Shown here in pieces: positions 37,440-44,853 of a stretch of DNA of 46,099 nt. The position numbers were made by a program, and so were the translations under genes. The first letter of the stretch is position 1; each line of letters opens with the position of its first letter. The DNA is taken from NCBI GenBank assembly GCA_963169915.1, contig CAUJEM010000146.1, forward strand, positions 1 through 46,099. Reading direction: 5' to 3'. Origin of the DNA: Myxococcota bacterium. Lineage in GTDB: Bacteria; Myxococcota_A; Polyangia; Polyangiales; Polyangiaceae. The notes beneath the pieces are model-generated. The model worked only from the letters and a program-made list of their open reading frames with translations. It did not search any database and was not told where the DNA came from.

Positions 37440-38237
37440 TCAGAGATCGGTGAGGGCGTTGGTGATGATGTAGTTGGTGATGAGCAGCGCGACCGCGCTC
37501 TCCACCACAGCCTTGGTGGTGGCGATGCCCACGCCGCGCGCGCCGCCAGCGGCGCTGTAGCCACGGCTGCAGGCGATGGCGGCGATGAGGAAGCCGAAGA
37601 CGGTGCTCTTGATGATGCCCATGGAGAAGTCGTTGAGCTTGACGTTCTTCTCGATGTTGGAGACGAACACGCCAGGGTCCACCCCTAGCCACTGCACGGC
37701 GACGATCCACGCGCCCACCATCCCCACGCAGGTGAAGAGGATGCACAGCAGCGGCGCCATCAACACGGTGGCCACCAGCCGCGGCGACAAGAGGTACTGC
37801 ACCGGGTTGACGCCCATGGTGGTGAGCGCGTCAATCTGCTCGGTGATGCGCATGTTGCCCAGCTCTGCCGCCATGGCGCTGCCCGCGCGTGCGGTGATCA
37901 TCAAGCTGGCGAACACCGGGCTGAGCTCCCGCATCATGGAGATGGTCACCACGGCCCCCACCACGCTCTCCGCGCCGAAGGTGCGCAGGCTGTTGACCGT
38001 CTGCAGCGCGAGCACCATCCCGCTGAAGATGCCGGTGAGCGCCACGATGAAGATGGACTTTACCCCGATGAAATCCATCGCGGCGAGGAGCTGCGCCGGG
38101 CGGTAAGGGGGGCGGAGGGCCCACCACAGCATGGAGCCGGTGAGCTGTAGGACCTGCCCCAGGGTGTCCAGCGCGCGCACGAGCGGCCCGAGCAAGGCGT
38201 CGACGACGCCGATCTTCGCTGGGGGCTCGCCGCTCAC
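37440..38237 (-). CDS. mlaE: MlaE-family ABC lipid-transport permease
   Basis: 265 residues from GTG 38237, the usual MlaE length. Family segments: FIGVKSIFIVALTGIFSGMVLALQ, VVTISMMRELSPVFASLMITARAGSAMAAELGNMRITEQIDALTTMGVNPVQYLLSPR, and GYSAAGGARGVGIATTKAVVES near the end. MlaE forms the inner-membrane permease of phospholipid transporters with MlaF (ATPase) and MlaD (MCE protein). Neither partner is encoded nearby, so this copy either uses subunits from elsewhere or has another role. TATAAG lies 7 bp before the GTG. A start further upstream would add Ser/Pro/Gly-rich residues unlike the family. It is followed by the sulfatase-fold gene and divergent from a two-component system. Confidence 0.93.
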   Translation of the reverse strand: MSGEPPAKIGVVDALLGPLVRALDTLGQVLQLTGSMLWWALRPPYRPAQLLAAMDFIGVKSIFIVALTGIFSGMVLALQTVNSLRTFGAESVVGAVVTISMMRELSPVFASLMITARAGSAMAAELGNMRITEQIDALTTMGVNPVQYLLSPRLVATVLMAPLLCILFTCVGMVGAWIVAVQWLGVDPGVFVSNIEKNVKLNDFSMGIIKSTVFGFLIAAIACSRGYSAAGGARGVGIATTKAVVESAVALLITNYIITNALTDL

Positions 38238-38244
38238 CCCCGAA

Positions 38245-38250
38245 CTTATA
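38245..38250 (-). promoter_or_regulatory. Putative -10 hexamer TATAAG for mlaE
   Basis: On the minus strand TATAAG lies 7 bp before GTG 38237. It is unusually AT-rich for its surroundings but lacks the final T of the window pattern. Confidence 0.35.
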
Positions 38251-38339
38251 CCGGAGCCAGGGCGGGAGGGTAGGGTGCCCGCCGGCGAGTCGCTGGGCGA
38301 GGGCGCCCCGCGCGGTGCCCCACCCGCCTCGCCGCGGGC

Positions 38340-38345
38340 TACCAT
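38340..38345 (+). promoter_or_regulatory. Putative -10 hexamer TACCAT for the histidine kinase
   Basis: TACCAT lies 9 bp before ATG 38355. The identical hexamer stands 8 bp before the lipoprotein start at 45836. Confidence 0.4.
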
Positions 38346-38354
38346 CGTGAGCGC

Positions 38355-39296
38355 ATGGCCTCTCGGCACCCAGAGCTCGGGACCTACGGCTTCCGGCGCA
38401 TCATCATCTTGCTCATCGCGCTGGTGGTGGTGCCTACCTTCCTGCTCCTGGCGGTGGGGACCGTGCTGCTCTTCCTCGATGAGGCGCGGGCCAACCTCTT
38501 GATGGGGATCTTGGTGTTGGCGCTGAGCGGCGCGGCGGCCACGGGGGTCGTCCTGGTCTGGGTCTTCGTGCAGCGAGAGGCCAACCTGTCGCGCTTGCAG
38601 TCGGACTTCGTGTCCAAGGTGTCGCATGAGCTGCGGACGCCGCTGACGTCCATCCGGCTGTTCACCGAGACGCTGGAGCTGCGGCGCGGTGACGCCGGCG
38701 CCGAGGAGCAGTGCATCCAAGCGCTCTCCCGGGAGAGCCGCCGGCTCCAGGAGCTCATCGATCGCCTGCTCGACTGGGGCCGCATGGAGGCCGGGCGCCG
38801 TGAGTTCATCTTGGTGGAGACGGACTCCTCGGTGGTGGCCCGAGACGCCCTGCGCGCCTTCTCCGCGCTCGGGGTGCGCCGAGGCGTCGAGGTCCAGCTC
38901 ATCGAGCAGGGGGTCTACCCGCTCCTGGCCGACGGGGGCGCCTTGGCGGACGCCGTGCTCAACCTGCTGACCAACGCGCTGAAGTACGGCGGGGAGCCTC
39001 CCCACATCACCCTGACCGTCTCGCGGCAGGGCAAGCAGCTGCGCCTGGCCGTCACCGACGACGGGATGGGGATCGCCAAGGCCGAGCACCAGCTCATTTT
39101 TCAGAAGTTTTATCGCGCCGATGACCGCCTCGCCCGGGAGCGTGAGGGCTCGGGGCTGGGCCTCGCCATCGTGCAGCACGTCGTGCGGGCCCATCGCGGG
39201 CGGATCGAGGTGCAGAGCGCGCCGGGGCGTGGGAGCGTCTTTACCATCGTCTTGCCTGTGCTACGGGACGAGCCCAACGCGCCGCGCGGATCATGA
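38355..39296 (+). CDS. Sensor histidine kinase, two-component system
   Basis: 313 residues. Two membrane helices (IIILLIALVVVPTFLLLAVGTVLLF and LLMGILVLALSGAAATGVVLVWVFV) enclose only a short loop, so there is no real periplasmic sensor domain. The HisKA motif VSHELRTPLTSIRLFTETL carries the phospho-acceptor His. HATPase_c follows with NLLTNALKYG, DDGMGIAKAE and GSGLGLAIV. The short loop suggests sensing inside the membrane or through a partner. The stop overlaps the response regulator start by 4 bp (39293-39296), which fixes the cognate pair. It is divergent from mlaE, so control of the mlaE/sulfatase-fold pair is plausible. Confidence 0.94.
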   Translation: MASRHPELGTYGFRRIIILLIALVVVPTFLLLAVGTVLLFLDEARANLLMGILVLALSGAAATGVVLVWVFVQREANLSRLQSDFVSKVSHELRTPLTSIRLFTETLELRRGDAGAEEQCIQALSRESRRLQELIDRLLDWGRMEAGRREFILVETDSSVVARDALRAFSALGVRRGVEVQLIEQGVYPLLADGGALADAVLNLLTNALKYGGEPPHITLTVSRQGKQLRLAVTDDGMGIAKAEHQLIFQKFYRADDRLAREREGSGLGLAIVQHVVRAHRGRIEVQSAPGRGSVFTIVLPVLRDEPNAPRGS

Positions 39297-39994
39297 GCCA
39301 GGGTGCCCACAAGAAGACCATCTTGGTCGTCGAGGACGACGAGAGCATCTCGCTTGGCCTGCGGATGAACCTGGAGGCAGAGGGCTACCAGGTGCGGGTC
39401 GCGGAGGACGGCGAGAGCGGGCTCGTGGCGGCGCGGGAGCCGGTGGTGGACTTGGTCGTCTTGGACGTGATGCTCCCGAAGATGAACGGCTTCGAGGTGG
39501 TGCGCGCGCTGCGCAGCGAGGGGCGGCACGTGCCGGTGATCATGCTCAGCGCCCGCGGCGCGGAGATGGACAAGGTGATGGGCCTGGAGCTGGGCGCGGA
39601 GGACTACATCACCAAGCCCTTCGGGCTGGCGGAGCTGCTGGCACGAGTGAAGGCAGCCCTCAGGCGCGACGCCATCGCGCGCCCCGCCGCCTCGGAGGTG
39701 TTTCAGGCCGCCGCGCTCAGCATCAGCCTGGCCACGCGGGAGGTGCGCCGAGACGGGCAGCTCGTCCCGCTGACCGCCACGGAGTTCGACGTGCTCTGGT
39801 GCCTGGTGGAGGCGCCGGACCGGGTGCTCTCGCGCGAGCAGATCTTGCAGCGGGTTTGGGGGCCTGGGCACCACGGCACGCTGCGCACCATCGACAATTT
39901 CCTGCTACAGCTCAGAAATAAGCTCGAGGCGGACCCTACCGCACCCCGCCACTTGCTCACCGTGCGAGGCGTCGGCTATCGCTTCAGCCCCTAG
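39293..39994 (+). CDS. OmpR/PhoB-family response regulator
   Basis: 233 residues. The receiver domain has ILVVEDDES (acidic pocket), the phospho-acceptor Asp in VVLDVMLPKMNGFE, the Thr/Ser switch region in VIMLSARG, and YITKPF with the conserved Lys. The C-terminal winged HTH has LTATEFDVLWCLVEAPDRVLSREQIL and the recognition end TIDNFLLQLRNKLE, then GVGYRF. Phosphorylated by the overlapping kinase, it should bind DNA as a dimer. Possible target promoters are its own and the mlaE promoter 117 bp from the kinase start. No direct-repeat operator could be recognised with confidence. Confidence 0.96.
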   Translation: MSQGAHKKTILVVEDDESISLGLRMNLEAEGYQVRVAEDGESGLVAAREPVVDLVVLDVMLPKMNGFEVVRALRSEGRHVPVIMLSARGAEMDKVMGLELGAEDYITKPFGLAELLARVKAALRRDAIARPAASEVFQAAALSISLATREVRRDGQLVPLTATEFDVLWCLVEAPDRVLSREQILQRVWGPGHHGTLRTIDNFLLQLRNKLEADPTAPRHLLTVRGVGYRFSP

Positions 39995-40012
39995 ACCCAG
40001 GCTCCCCCTCCC

Positions 40013-40480
40013 TTGGACCAGAACCTCCTCCGCTCCTACTTCAGCACCGTCTACGAGCTCCCCGCGGAGCAAGGGACGCTCCGCGTCAGCATGGACGGCG
40101 AGATCGTCCACGACCCTGGGGCGCTCCCGCCGCTGCTGCGCCAGACCTTCGCCATCCTCACGGCGTACAACCCGCGCAGCATGCTGCTGCCTCGGCGCGT
40201 CAACGACGGGCGCCACCAGGTCATGAGAGATCTGCTCATCTTGGGCTGCTACCGCGTGGAGCACTGCGTCGGCTACGACGACGAGCCCGAGGGAGTGTGG
40301 CGGGAGCCGGCGTGGATAGCCCACGGGGTAGACCGCGACGAGGCCATCCATTTCGGCCGCACCTTTCGCCAGAACACCATCATTTACTGCCGGGACGCGC
40401 GCCCGGAGCTCATCGTCACCGACCCCACCTGCGACGAGGTGGGCCGGAGCTTTCAGGGCAACTGGCGCGTGCGTCAGTGA
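40013..40480 (+). CDS. DUF3293 domain protein
   Basis: 155 residues from TTG 40013. Segments ILTAYNPRS, VNDGRHQVMRDLLI, EPAWIAHGVDRDEAIHFGRTFRQNTIIY and LIVTDPT match DUF3293, a small soluble domain of unknown function. There is no signal peptide or membrane segment. The start follows the response regulator stop by 18 bp, so it could belong to that transcript. TTG is the only early start that keeps the domain. The 3' end is 7 bp from the convergent PDZ protein gene. Confidence 0.8.
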   Translation: MDQNLLRSYFSTVYELPAEQGTLRVSMDGEIVHDPGALPPLLRQTFAILTAYNPRSMLLPRRVNDGRHQVMRDLLILGCYRVEHCVGYDDEPEGVWREPAWIAHGVDRDEAIHFGRTFRQNTIIYCRDARPELIVTDPTCDEVGRSFQGNWRVRQ

Positions 40481-40487
40481 GGCGCGC

Positions 40488-41114
40488 TCAGGGCGTGGCG
40501 GTGGGGTAGGGCTGCTCCACCACCAGCGACCAGGGTTCGCCGTCACGGTAGATGAGGCCGGAGATCTCCGGCGCGCGCGCGGCGCGAGCGGCCAGGACCA
40601 CACCGACGACCTGCGCGGCGGACTGGACGGGCTGCCCGCCGGCGCTGACGAGCACGTCGCCGTCCCGAAGCCCGAGCCCCAGCGCGCCGACGCCGAAGAG
40701 CTGCAAGCCGGCGGGCTGCTGCTGCGTGGCTTGGACGGGCTGTCCCTGCGGGCGCGCTCCGGCACGCGCCAGCGCCAGCACGCGCGCGGCGCGCACGCGC
40801 AGCCCCTTGCTAGGGCGAGCGGCGCGCAGGAGCGCGGGCGCGGCCGCCCGCGCGGCGCTGGCTGGGCGCGCCTCGCTGGTGGGCGCGGCGCTCGGGGGCA
40901 CCTGCTCGGCCTGCGGGGCGCCGAGCGCAGGCGCCTGGGGCGCGCTCGCCGGTGGGGTGTCGGGTGGTGCGCTCCGGGCGGGCTCGCACAGCTCCATCAC
41001 CGCGCGGAGCGGCGCCGCCACGGCGTGCGCCAGCCGCGTGACGAGCGCGCTCCCCGCGACCGGCATCAGCGCGGCGAGCAGGCTCAGCCCAGCGAGGTGA
41101 CGGAGGAGGCGCAT
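40488..41114 (-). CDS. PDZ-domain protein with N-terminal membrane anchor (GspC-like)
   Basis: 208 residues. A hydrophobic N-terminal segment (LAGLSLLAALMPVAGSALVTRLAHAVAAPL) acts as a signal or anchor. A long Ala/Pro-rich linker follows (about 45-125), then a PDZ domain with the loop LQLFGVGALGLGLRDGDVLVSAGGQPVQS and a final strand set (PEISGLIYRDGEPWSLVVE). This layout resembles GspC of type II secretion, but no other gsp genes are nearby. The PDZ probably faces the periplasm. The substrate or partner is unknown. TATGGT lies 9 bp before the ATG. It is divergent from yggX. Confidence 0.7.
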   Translation of the reverse strand: MRLLRHLAGLSLLAALMPVAGSALVTRLAHAVAAPLRAVMELCEPARSAPPDTPPASAPQAPALGAPQAEQVPPSAAPTSEARPASAARAAAPALLRAARPSKGLRVRAARVLALARAGARPQGQPVQATQQQPAGLQLFGVGALGLGLRDGDVLVSAGGQPVQSAAQVVGVVLAARAARAPEISGLIYRDGEPWSLVVEQPYPTATP

Positions 41115-41123
41115 CGCAGGGGG

Positions 41124-41129
41124 ACCATA
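41124..41129 (-). promoter_or_regulatory. Putative -10 hexamer TATGGT for the PDZ protein
   Basis: On the minus strand TATGGT lies 9 bp before ATG 41114, in the divergent region shared with yggX. Confidence 0.4.
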
Positions 41130-41228
41130 CTAGCGCCGGTGGCTGCCGTCGTCCGCCATCTCCGTGCCCCGCGCGTCGCGTGGCGGTCGAGGTTGACGGC
41201 TCCCGTCGCCAGCGCAAGAACTAGCGTC

Positions 41229-41495
41229 ATGGCGAGGATGATCCAGTGCATCAAGCTTGGGCGCGAGGCAGAGGCTCTCGAGAAACCCCCCATCCGGGGT
41301 CCGCTCGGGGAGCGGGTGTACGAGAGCGTGTCCAAGAACGCCTGGCAGATGTGGCTCGAGCACTCCAAGACCTTCATCAACGAGTACCGCCTGGATCTCA
41401 CCAGTGAGAGCGGCCAGAAGGTGTGGATGACGGAGTGTGAGAAGTACTTCTTCGGCGAGGGCTCGGCCACGCCGCCCGGCTTCAAGGGCGCTTGA
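41229..41495 (+). CDS. yggX: Probable Fe(2+)-trafficking protein YggX
   Basis: 88 residues, the family's size. The N terminus MARMIQCIKLGREAEAL carries the conserved Cys7 and R-E-A-E. PPIRGPLGERVYESVSKNAWQMW, INEYRLDL and ECEKYFFGEG follow the YggX pattern. YggX protects Fe-S enzymes from oxidation and may carry ferrous iron in the cytosol. Start ATG 41229 matches the family; an alternative ATG at 41238 would drop the typical M-x-R. Long in-frame sequence upstream is a shadow of the PDZ gene. The 3' end overlaps the convergent FGE-domain gene by 14 bp. Confidence 0.93.
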   Translation: MARMIQCIKLGREAEALEKPPIRGPLGERVYESVSKNAWQMWLEHSKTFINEYRLDLTSESGQKVWMTECEKYFFGEGSATPPGFKGA

Positions 41496-42573
41496 CGGCC
41501 GGCAGGTCCAGGCAGCAGCGCAGCCCCAGGTGGTAGTTCGCGTGGCTGTTCGGGTCGGTCACGCGCGTGGCGTGCCAGTCCGGCGCACGCCAGCGGCAGT
41601 CGTCCTCGTGGGCCTCGTAGCCTCCGAAGATGAACCAGCTCCCCTTCATCTCGGTCTGGCCGAGGCCGCCGCGCGCGCCTAGCTCCGCCTCCGAGGTGGG
41701 CAGGTTCATGTGCTCGGCGGCGTTGCCGTGCTGGTCATAGACGCCGTAGGGGCTCACGCAGGCTGGGAAGGAGCCCGCCGGAAAGGTGTTGGAGCCGCAG
41801 CCCTTGAAGGAGATGGGGTCGCAGCTCTTGCTCTTCTTGCTGCTGGTGCCGCAGAGCGCGTGGTCCTTCTTGGGCCCGTAGGCCCAGAGCACCTCGCGCT
41901 TGGCATTGTGGGCAAACTTGCTCTCCTTGCGCGGCTTGGAAAAGTCATACTCCTCGGCCACCGGCAGCACGGCGCCGGCGCAGGCGCCCTCCCACTCGTG
42001 CGCGTCGCACAGGCGCTTGCCCACCGCCGCACACAGCGCGGCCGCCTCCTTCGCCGTGGCCCAGGTGACGGGATAGTCGCAAGGGAGCCCCGGGAACTCA
42101 TACGCGTCGATGCACAGCGTGGCGTCCTCCGGGCGCCCGTGGGCGCGGTCGTAGAGGGGCACCATGAAGGGCCGCTGACAGACGGGGGACACCTTCTCCA
42201 CGATGCCCGCGGCCTCGCGCCGCTCGCGGCACTGGCGCCGCGTCAGCGGGTGCTCGTTCGCGGCGGGGTTGCCTTGACCGAGCACCCGCGAGCCGCTCAG
42301 GACCACCTGGAGCCTCTCCAGCGCCTCTTCATCCAGCCCGAGCATGCGGCGCATCCGGCCGAGCAGCGCTTGACGTTGCTCTTGCAGGGTGGCGCTGGCT
42401 TCGTCTTCGTCCACCATGCCCGGCGCGAGCGCCGGTAAGAGCCGCACGGACGGCGCGGAGGCGGCGCTCGCCGCCGCCGAGCCGCTGGCGGCCGGCTCTT
42501 CGGGCGGCGCGGGCGCCGGCTCGCGCTGGCAGGCGAGGAGCACGACGATGGTGGCCGCGGGCCAGCACCTCAT
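41482..42573 (-). CDS. FGE-sulfatase (SUMF1-like) domain lipoprotein
   Basis: 363 residues. The signal peptide ends in a lipobox (VVLLAC, Cys15). An Ala/Pro/Ser spacer is followed by a helical segment (about 50-110) and an FGE-like domain: CIDAYEFPG, YPVTWATAKEAAALCAAVGKRLCDAHEWEGACAG, SPYGVYDQHGNAAEHMN, GSWFIFGGYEA and a C-terminal GLRCCL. True formylglycine-generating enzymes use a C-terminal Cys pair; whether CC here plays that role is uncertain, and most such lipoproteins are probably not sulfatase activators. It is rich in Cys, suggesting disulphides outside the cytosol. The start is 15 bp after the TerB-like gene stop, so the two form an operon. Confidence 0.85.
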   Translation of the reverse strand: MRCWPAATIVVLLACQREPAPAPPEEPAASGSAAASAASAPSVRLLPALAPGMVDEDEASATLQEQRQALLGRMRRMLGLDEEALERLQVVLSGSRVLGQGNPAANEHPLTRRQCRERREAAGIVEKVSPVCQRPFMVPLYDRAHGRPEDATLCIDAYEFPGLPCDYPVTWATAKEAAALCAAVGKRLCDAHEWEGACAGAVLPVAEEYDFSKPRKESKFAHNAKREVLWAYGPKKDHALCGTSSKKSKSCDPISFKGCGSNTFPAGSFPACVSPYGVYDQHGNAAEHMNLPTSEAELGARGGLGQTEMKGSWFIFGGYEAHEDDCRWRAPDWHATRVTDPNSHANYHLGLRCCLDLPAVKRP

Positions 42574-42588
42574 GAAGATCGCCGTGGC

Positions 42589-42918
42589 TCAGTGTCCGCT
42601 GAGGAGGTCCTCGAGCAGCGCGAAGTTCTCGGCCTCGGCCTCGTCCACGATACCGTCGGCGCTGATGAGATCTCGCGCGGTGTCGAGGAAGACCTTGCGG
42701 TGGCGTGCGGGCACCTTGTTCGGATCGACCTCCTCCGGCTTCGGAGGAAACTCGAGCCAGCCTTCGACGAGCGCCTTCTCCTCCGCGTCGAGCTGGAGGC
42801 GCTTCACCAAGGCATGCACGAAGCTGCGCTCCTTGGTGTTCACTTCGAGATCTGCCCAGGCAAACGCACAGACGAACTTCAGGAGGAGCAGGCGGTCATC
42901 CCGGGACAGGGTCTTCAT
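42589..42918 (-). CDS. TerB-like domain protein
   Basis: 109 residues with acidic helices in the TerB pattern: LLKFVCAFAWADLEVNTKERSFVHALVKRL, then DTARDLISADGIVDEAEAENFALLEDLL, each with an A-D-x-x-(V/I)-x-x-x-E core. TerB-like domains bind metal ions and are linked to tellurite or stress response, but many are stand-alone proteins with no assigned role. There is no signal peptide, so it is cytosolic. TAGGTT lies 9 bp before the ATG. It is followed by the FGE-domain lipoprotein, an odd pairing of a cytosolic and an exported product. Confidence 0.78.
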   Translation of the reverse strand: MKTLSRDDRLLLLKFVCAFAWADLEVNTKERSFVHALVKRLQLDAEEKALVEGWLEFPPKPEEVDPNKVPARHRKVFLDTARDLISADGIVDEAEAENFALLEDLLSGH

Positions 42919-42927
42919 GGCGAGACT

Positions 42928-42933
42928 AACCTA
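42928..42933 (-). promoter_or_regulatory. Putative -10 hexamer TAGGTT for the TerB-like gene
   Basis: On the minus strand TAGGTT lies 9 bp before ATG 42918. The gap to the next plus-strand gene (42919-43088) holds no gene I can see. Confidence 0.4.
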
Positions 42934-43088
42934 GCAAAGCTAGCGCCAAGGGGGGGCCTCAAGGCGCGATCGGAGAAAAGTGAGGAGTTTCCTGGCCGAG
43001 GGCGCAGCGCGGGAGGCTCCGAGGGCCGCGGGGGCCGCGCGGGGCCCGGGTGTGGCCCGGAGGCCGGTCCTTTGCTATCCCGTAGAGG

Positions 43089-43607
43089 GTGTTTCGCGCC
43101 CTCTCCGCCATCGTGGCCGCCATCGCGCTGTCGCAGCCAGGGCTCCCACGGCAGACGGCCGAGCGCTTCGCGACCGCCATCCAGCGGGAGGCCGTGGCGC
43201 GCGGCTTCGATCCGTTCACGGCCGTCGCCATCATCCACTTCGAGAGCTCGTGGGTGGAGGACGTGATCTCCCCCAACGGGGAAGACTACGGCCTCGGGCA
43301 GATCCGCGCGCGCTTCGTCGGCGCGTGCCGCAAGGACAAATCCCCCAAGGACGCTCCGAGCCCGGAGTGCCAGGCCGTGAAGGACGCGCTCTTGAGCGCA
43401 GAGCGGAACATCGAGGCGATGGGGGCGCTCATCGAGCACAACCGCAAGGTGTGCCGAGAAAAGGCAAGGAGCACGGCCTTCCCGCGCTGGCTGGCGAGCT
43501 ACCAGGGGCGGAACTACCCGAAGCAGGGGCGCTGGTGTGTGCCCGGCAAAGACACCTGGAAGGTCATTCGCTTCCAGCAATGGCTCACGCAGAAACTCGG
43601 CGGCTAG
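43089..43607 (+). CDS. Lysozyme-like/transglycosylase SLT-domain protein
   Basis: 172 residues from GTG 43089. A weak signal-like stretch (ALSAIVAAIALSQPG) precedes a lysozyme-fold domain: AIIHFESSWVEDVISPNGEDYGLGQIRARF, where Glu in HFESSW is the likely catalytic acid and GLGQI corresponds to GLMQL of SLT enzymes. The conserved end WLASYQGRNYPKQGRWC replaces the usual AAYNAG. Four cysteines may form disulphides. It probably cleaves peptidoglycan in the periplasm. TATCCC (43076-43081) may be its -10 element. It is followed by the YceI-like lipoprotein gene after 81 bp. Confidence 0.75.
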   Translation: MFRALSAIVAAIALSQPGLPRQTAERFATAIQREAVARGFDPFTAVAIIHFESSWVEDVISPNGEDYGLGQIRARFVGACRKDKSPKDAPSPECQAVKDALLSAERNIEAMGALIEHNRKVCREKARSTAFPRWLASYQGRNYPKQGRWCVPGKDTWKVIRFQQWLTQKLGG

Positions 43608-43688
43608 CCGGAGCGTTCTCGCCAGTGGACGCCCGGGCGGCGCACGAGCGCCGGGCGGTCACGCCGGCTAGCGGCTTGGAGGTCTCGC

Positions 43689-44505
43689 ATGTGGAGTCGG
43701 GTTCATTCAGGGTGGCGCACCAGGGGTAGGTCCTTGCTGGGGGCGCTCGCGGTGGTGGGGCTGGGGGGGGGCGTGCCACCAGGCGCCGTCCGCCGAGCTG
43801 GCACCGAGCGCCTCGGCGCTGGCTTCGGTGGCCCCTCCGGTGGCGACGGCCCGGCAGCTCGCCGTGCAGACCGCAGGGAGCCGGGTCAGCTTCGTCATGA
43901 GCGCGCCCATCGAGCAGATCACCGGAGAGGTGCTGGACGCGACCGAGGGCCGGTTGTTCGTCGATCTTCGGCACCTGGAGCGGCTGAGCGGCCTGCTGCG
44001 GGTGGACTTGCTCGCGTTGACGCTCTATCGGCAAGCGCGCGAGGAGCCCGGGGCGACGCTGGGCGAGCGAGAGAAGAGCGAGCTGCAGAACCGGCACGCG
44101 CGCACCTGGCTGCAGATCTCGGAGGACGCGCCAGACGCCGAGCGTGAGGCCAACCGCTGGGCGGAGTACCGCATCGACAAGGTGCTCGCGGTGTCCGAGC
44201 GTGACGTCCTCGCGCTGCCCGGCCCGCGGCGCGTCGTCACCGCCAAGGTCGAGGGGGACTTCAGGTTGCATCAGCGGGTGACGCGCCTTCAGGCCGAGGT
44301 GGAGGCGGCGTTCAGCTTCGAGGGCGAGACGCTCGGCGCGGTGACCATCGAGACCACCGCGCCGCTCGTGGTCCAGCTAGAAGAGCACGACGTGCGCCCT
44401 CGGGAGCTGTTCGGGAAGCTCGCGCAAAAGACGCTCAGCGATCTCGGGCAGAAGGTGGTGAAGCAAGCACCCATCGAGCTCGCGCTGACGCTGAAGCCCC
44501 AGTGA
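43689..44505 (+). CDS. YceI-like lipoprotein with an apparent frameshift at a G9 tract
   Basis: ATG 43689 opens a signal-peptide-like stretch (RSLLGALAVVGLGG) that runs into nine consecutive G (43763-43771). The frame then continues into nonsense, while the frame one base shorter reads GGACHQAPSAELAPSASALAS and joins the main domain. Removing one G gives a continuous protein of about 271 residues with a Cys just after the hydrophobic stretch. The domain (from about 43840) shows YceI-like strands (GSRVSFVMSAPIEQITGEV, LFVDLRHLERLSGLLRVDLLAL) and ends LALTLKPQ. YceI-like proteins bind isoprenoid or amphiphilic ligands in the periplasm. As written only GTG 43828-44505 is open and would lack export. 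This is a sequencing error, a slippage-prone locus or a pseudogene. Confidence 0.7.
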
Positions 44506-44582
44506 GGGGCCGCGCCACCTCGAGGCGGAGAGCAGCGCCGCAGGCGTGGGCGAGCCGGGGCGCCCTCACGCCTGAGATGCGC

Positions 44583-44588
44583 TAGGCT
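44583..44588 (+). promoter_or_regulatory. Putative -10 hexamer TAGGCT for slyX
   Basis: TAGGCT, within GCTAGGCT, lies 9 bp before ATG 44598. Confidence 0.45.
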
Positions 44589-44597
44589 CATCGCGCG

Positions 44598-44804
44598 ATG
44601 ACCGTCGAAGAGCGCTTGATCGAGCTGGAGATCCGCTACACCCATCAGGCGGACTGGCTCGCCAGCTTGGATGGGACCGTGGCCGCGCAGCAGCGCACCC
44701 TCGAGCGGCTGGAGCAGCGCCTCGCGGCGCTCGAGCGCCGCCTCGCCGCGGCCGTGGAGACCCTGGAGCCGCCGCTCCCGCACGAGAAGCCCCCCCACTA
44801 CTGA
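44598..44804 (+). CDS. slyX: SlyX family protein
   Basis: 68 residues. The pattern EERLIELEIRYTHQADWLASLDGTVAAQQRTLERLEQRL is a coiled coil with the SlyX spacing, and the protein ends PPLPHEKPPHY, where the terminal P-P-H-Y is typical. SlyX is a small cytosolic protein of unknown function. GCTAGGCT precedes it with the window's usual spacing. It stands alone between the YceI-like gene and the CDF exporter on the same strand (93-bp and 49-bp gaps). Confidence 0.88.
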   Translation: MTVEERLIELEIRYTHQADWLASLDGTVAAQQRTLERLEQRLAALERRLAAAVETLEPPLPHEKPPHY

Positions 44805-44853
44805 GCCGGTGGCCAGCGCGCCGACGCTGGCGGCGTGCTAGCTAGGGGCTGCG

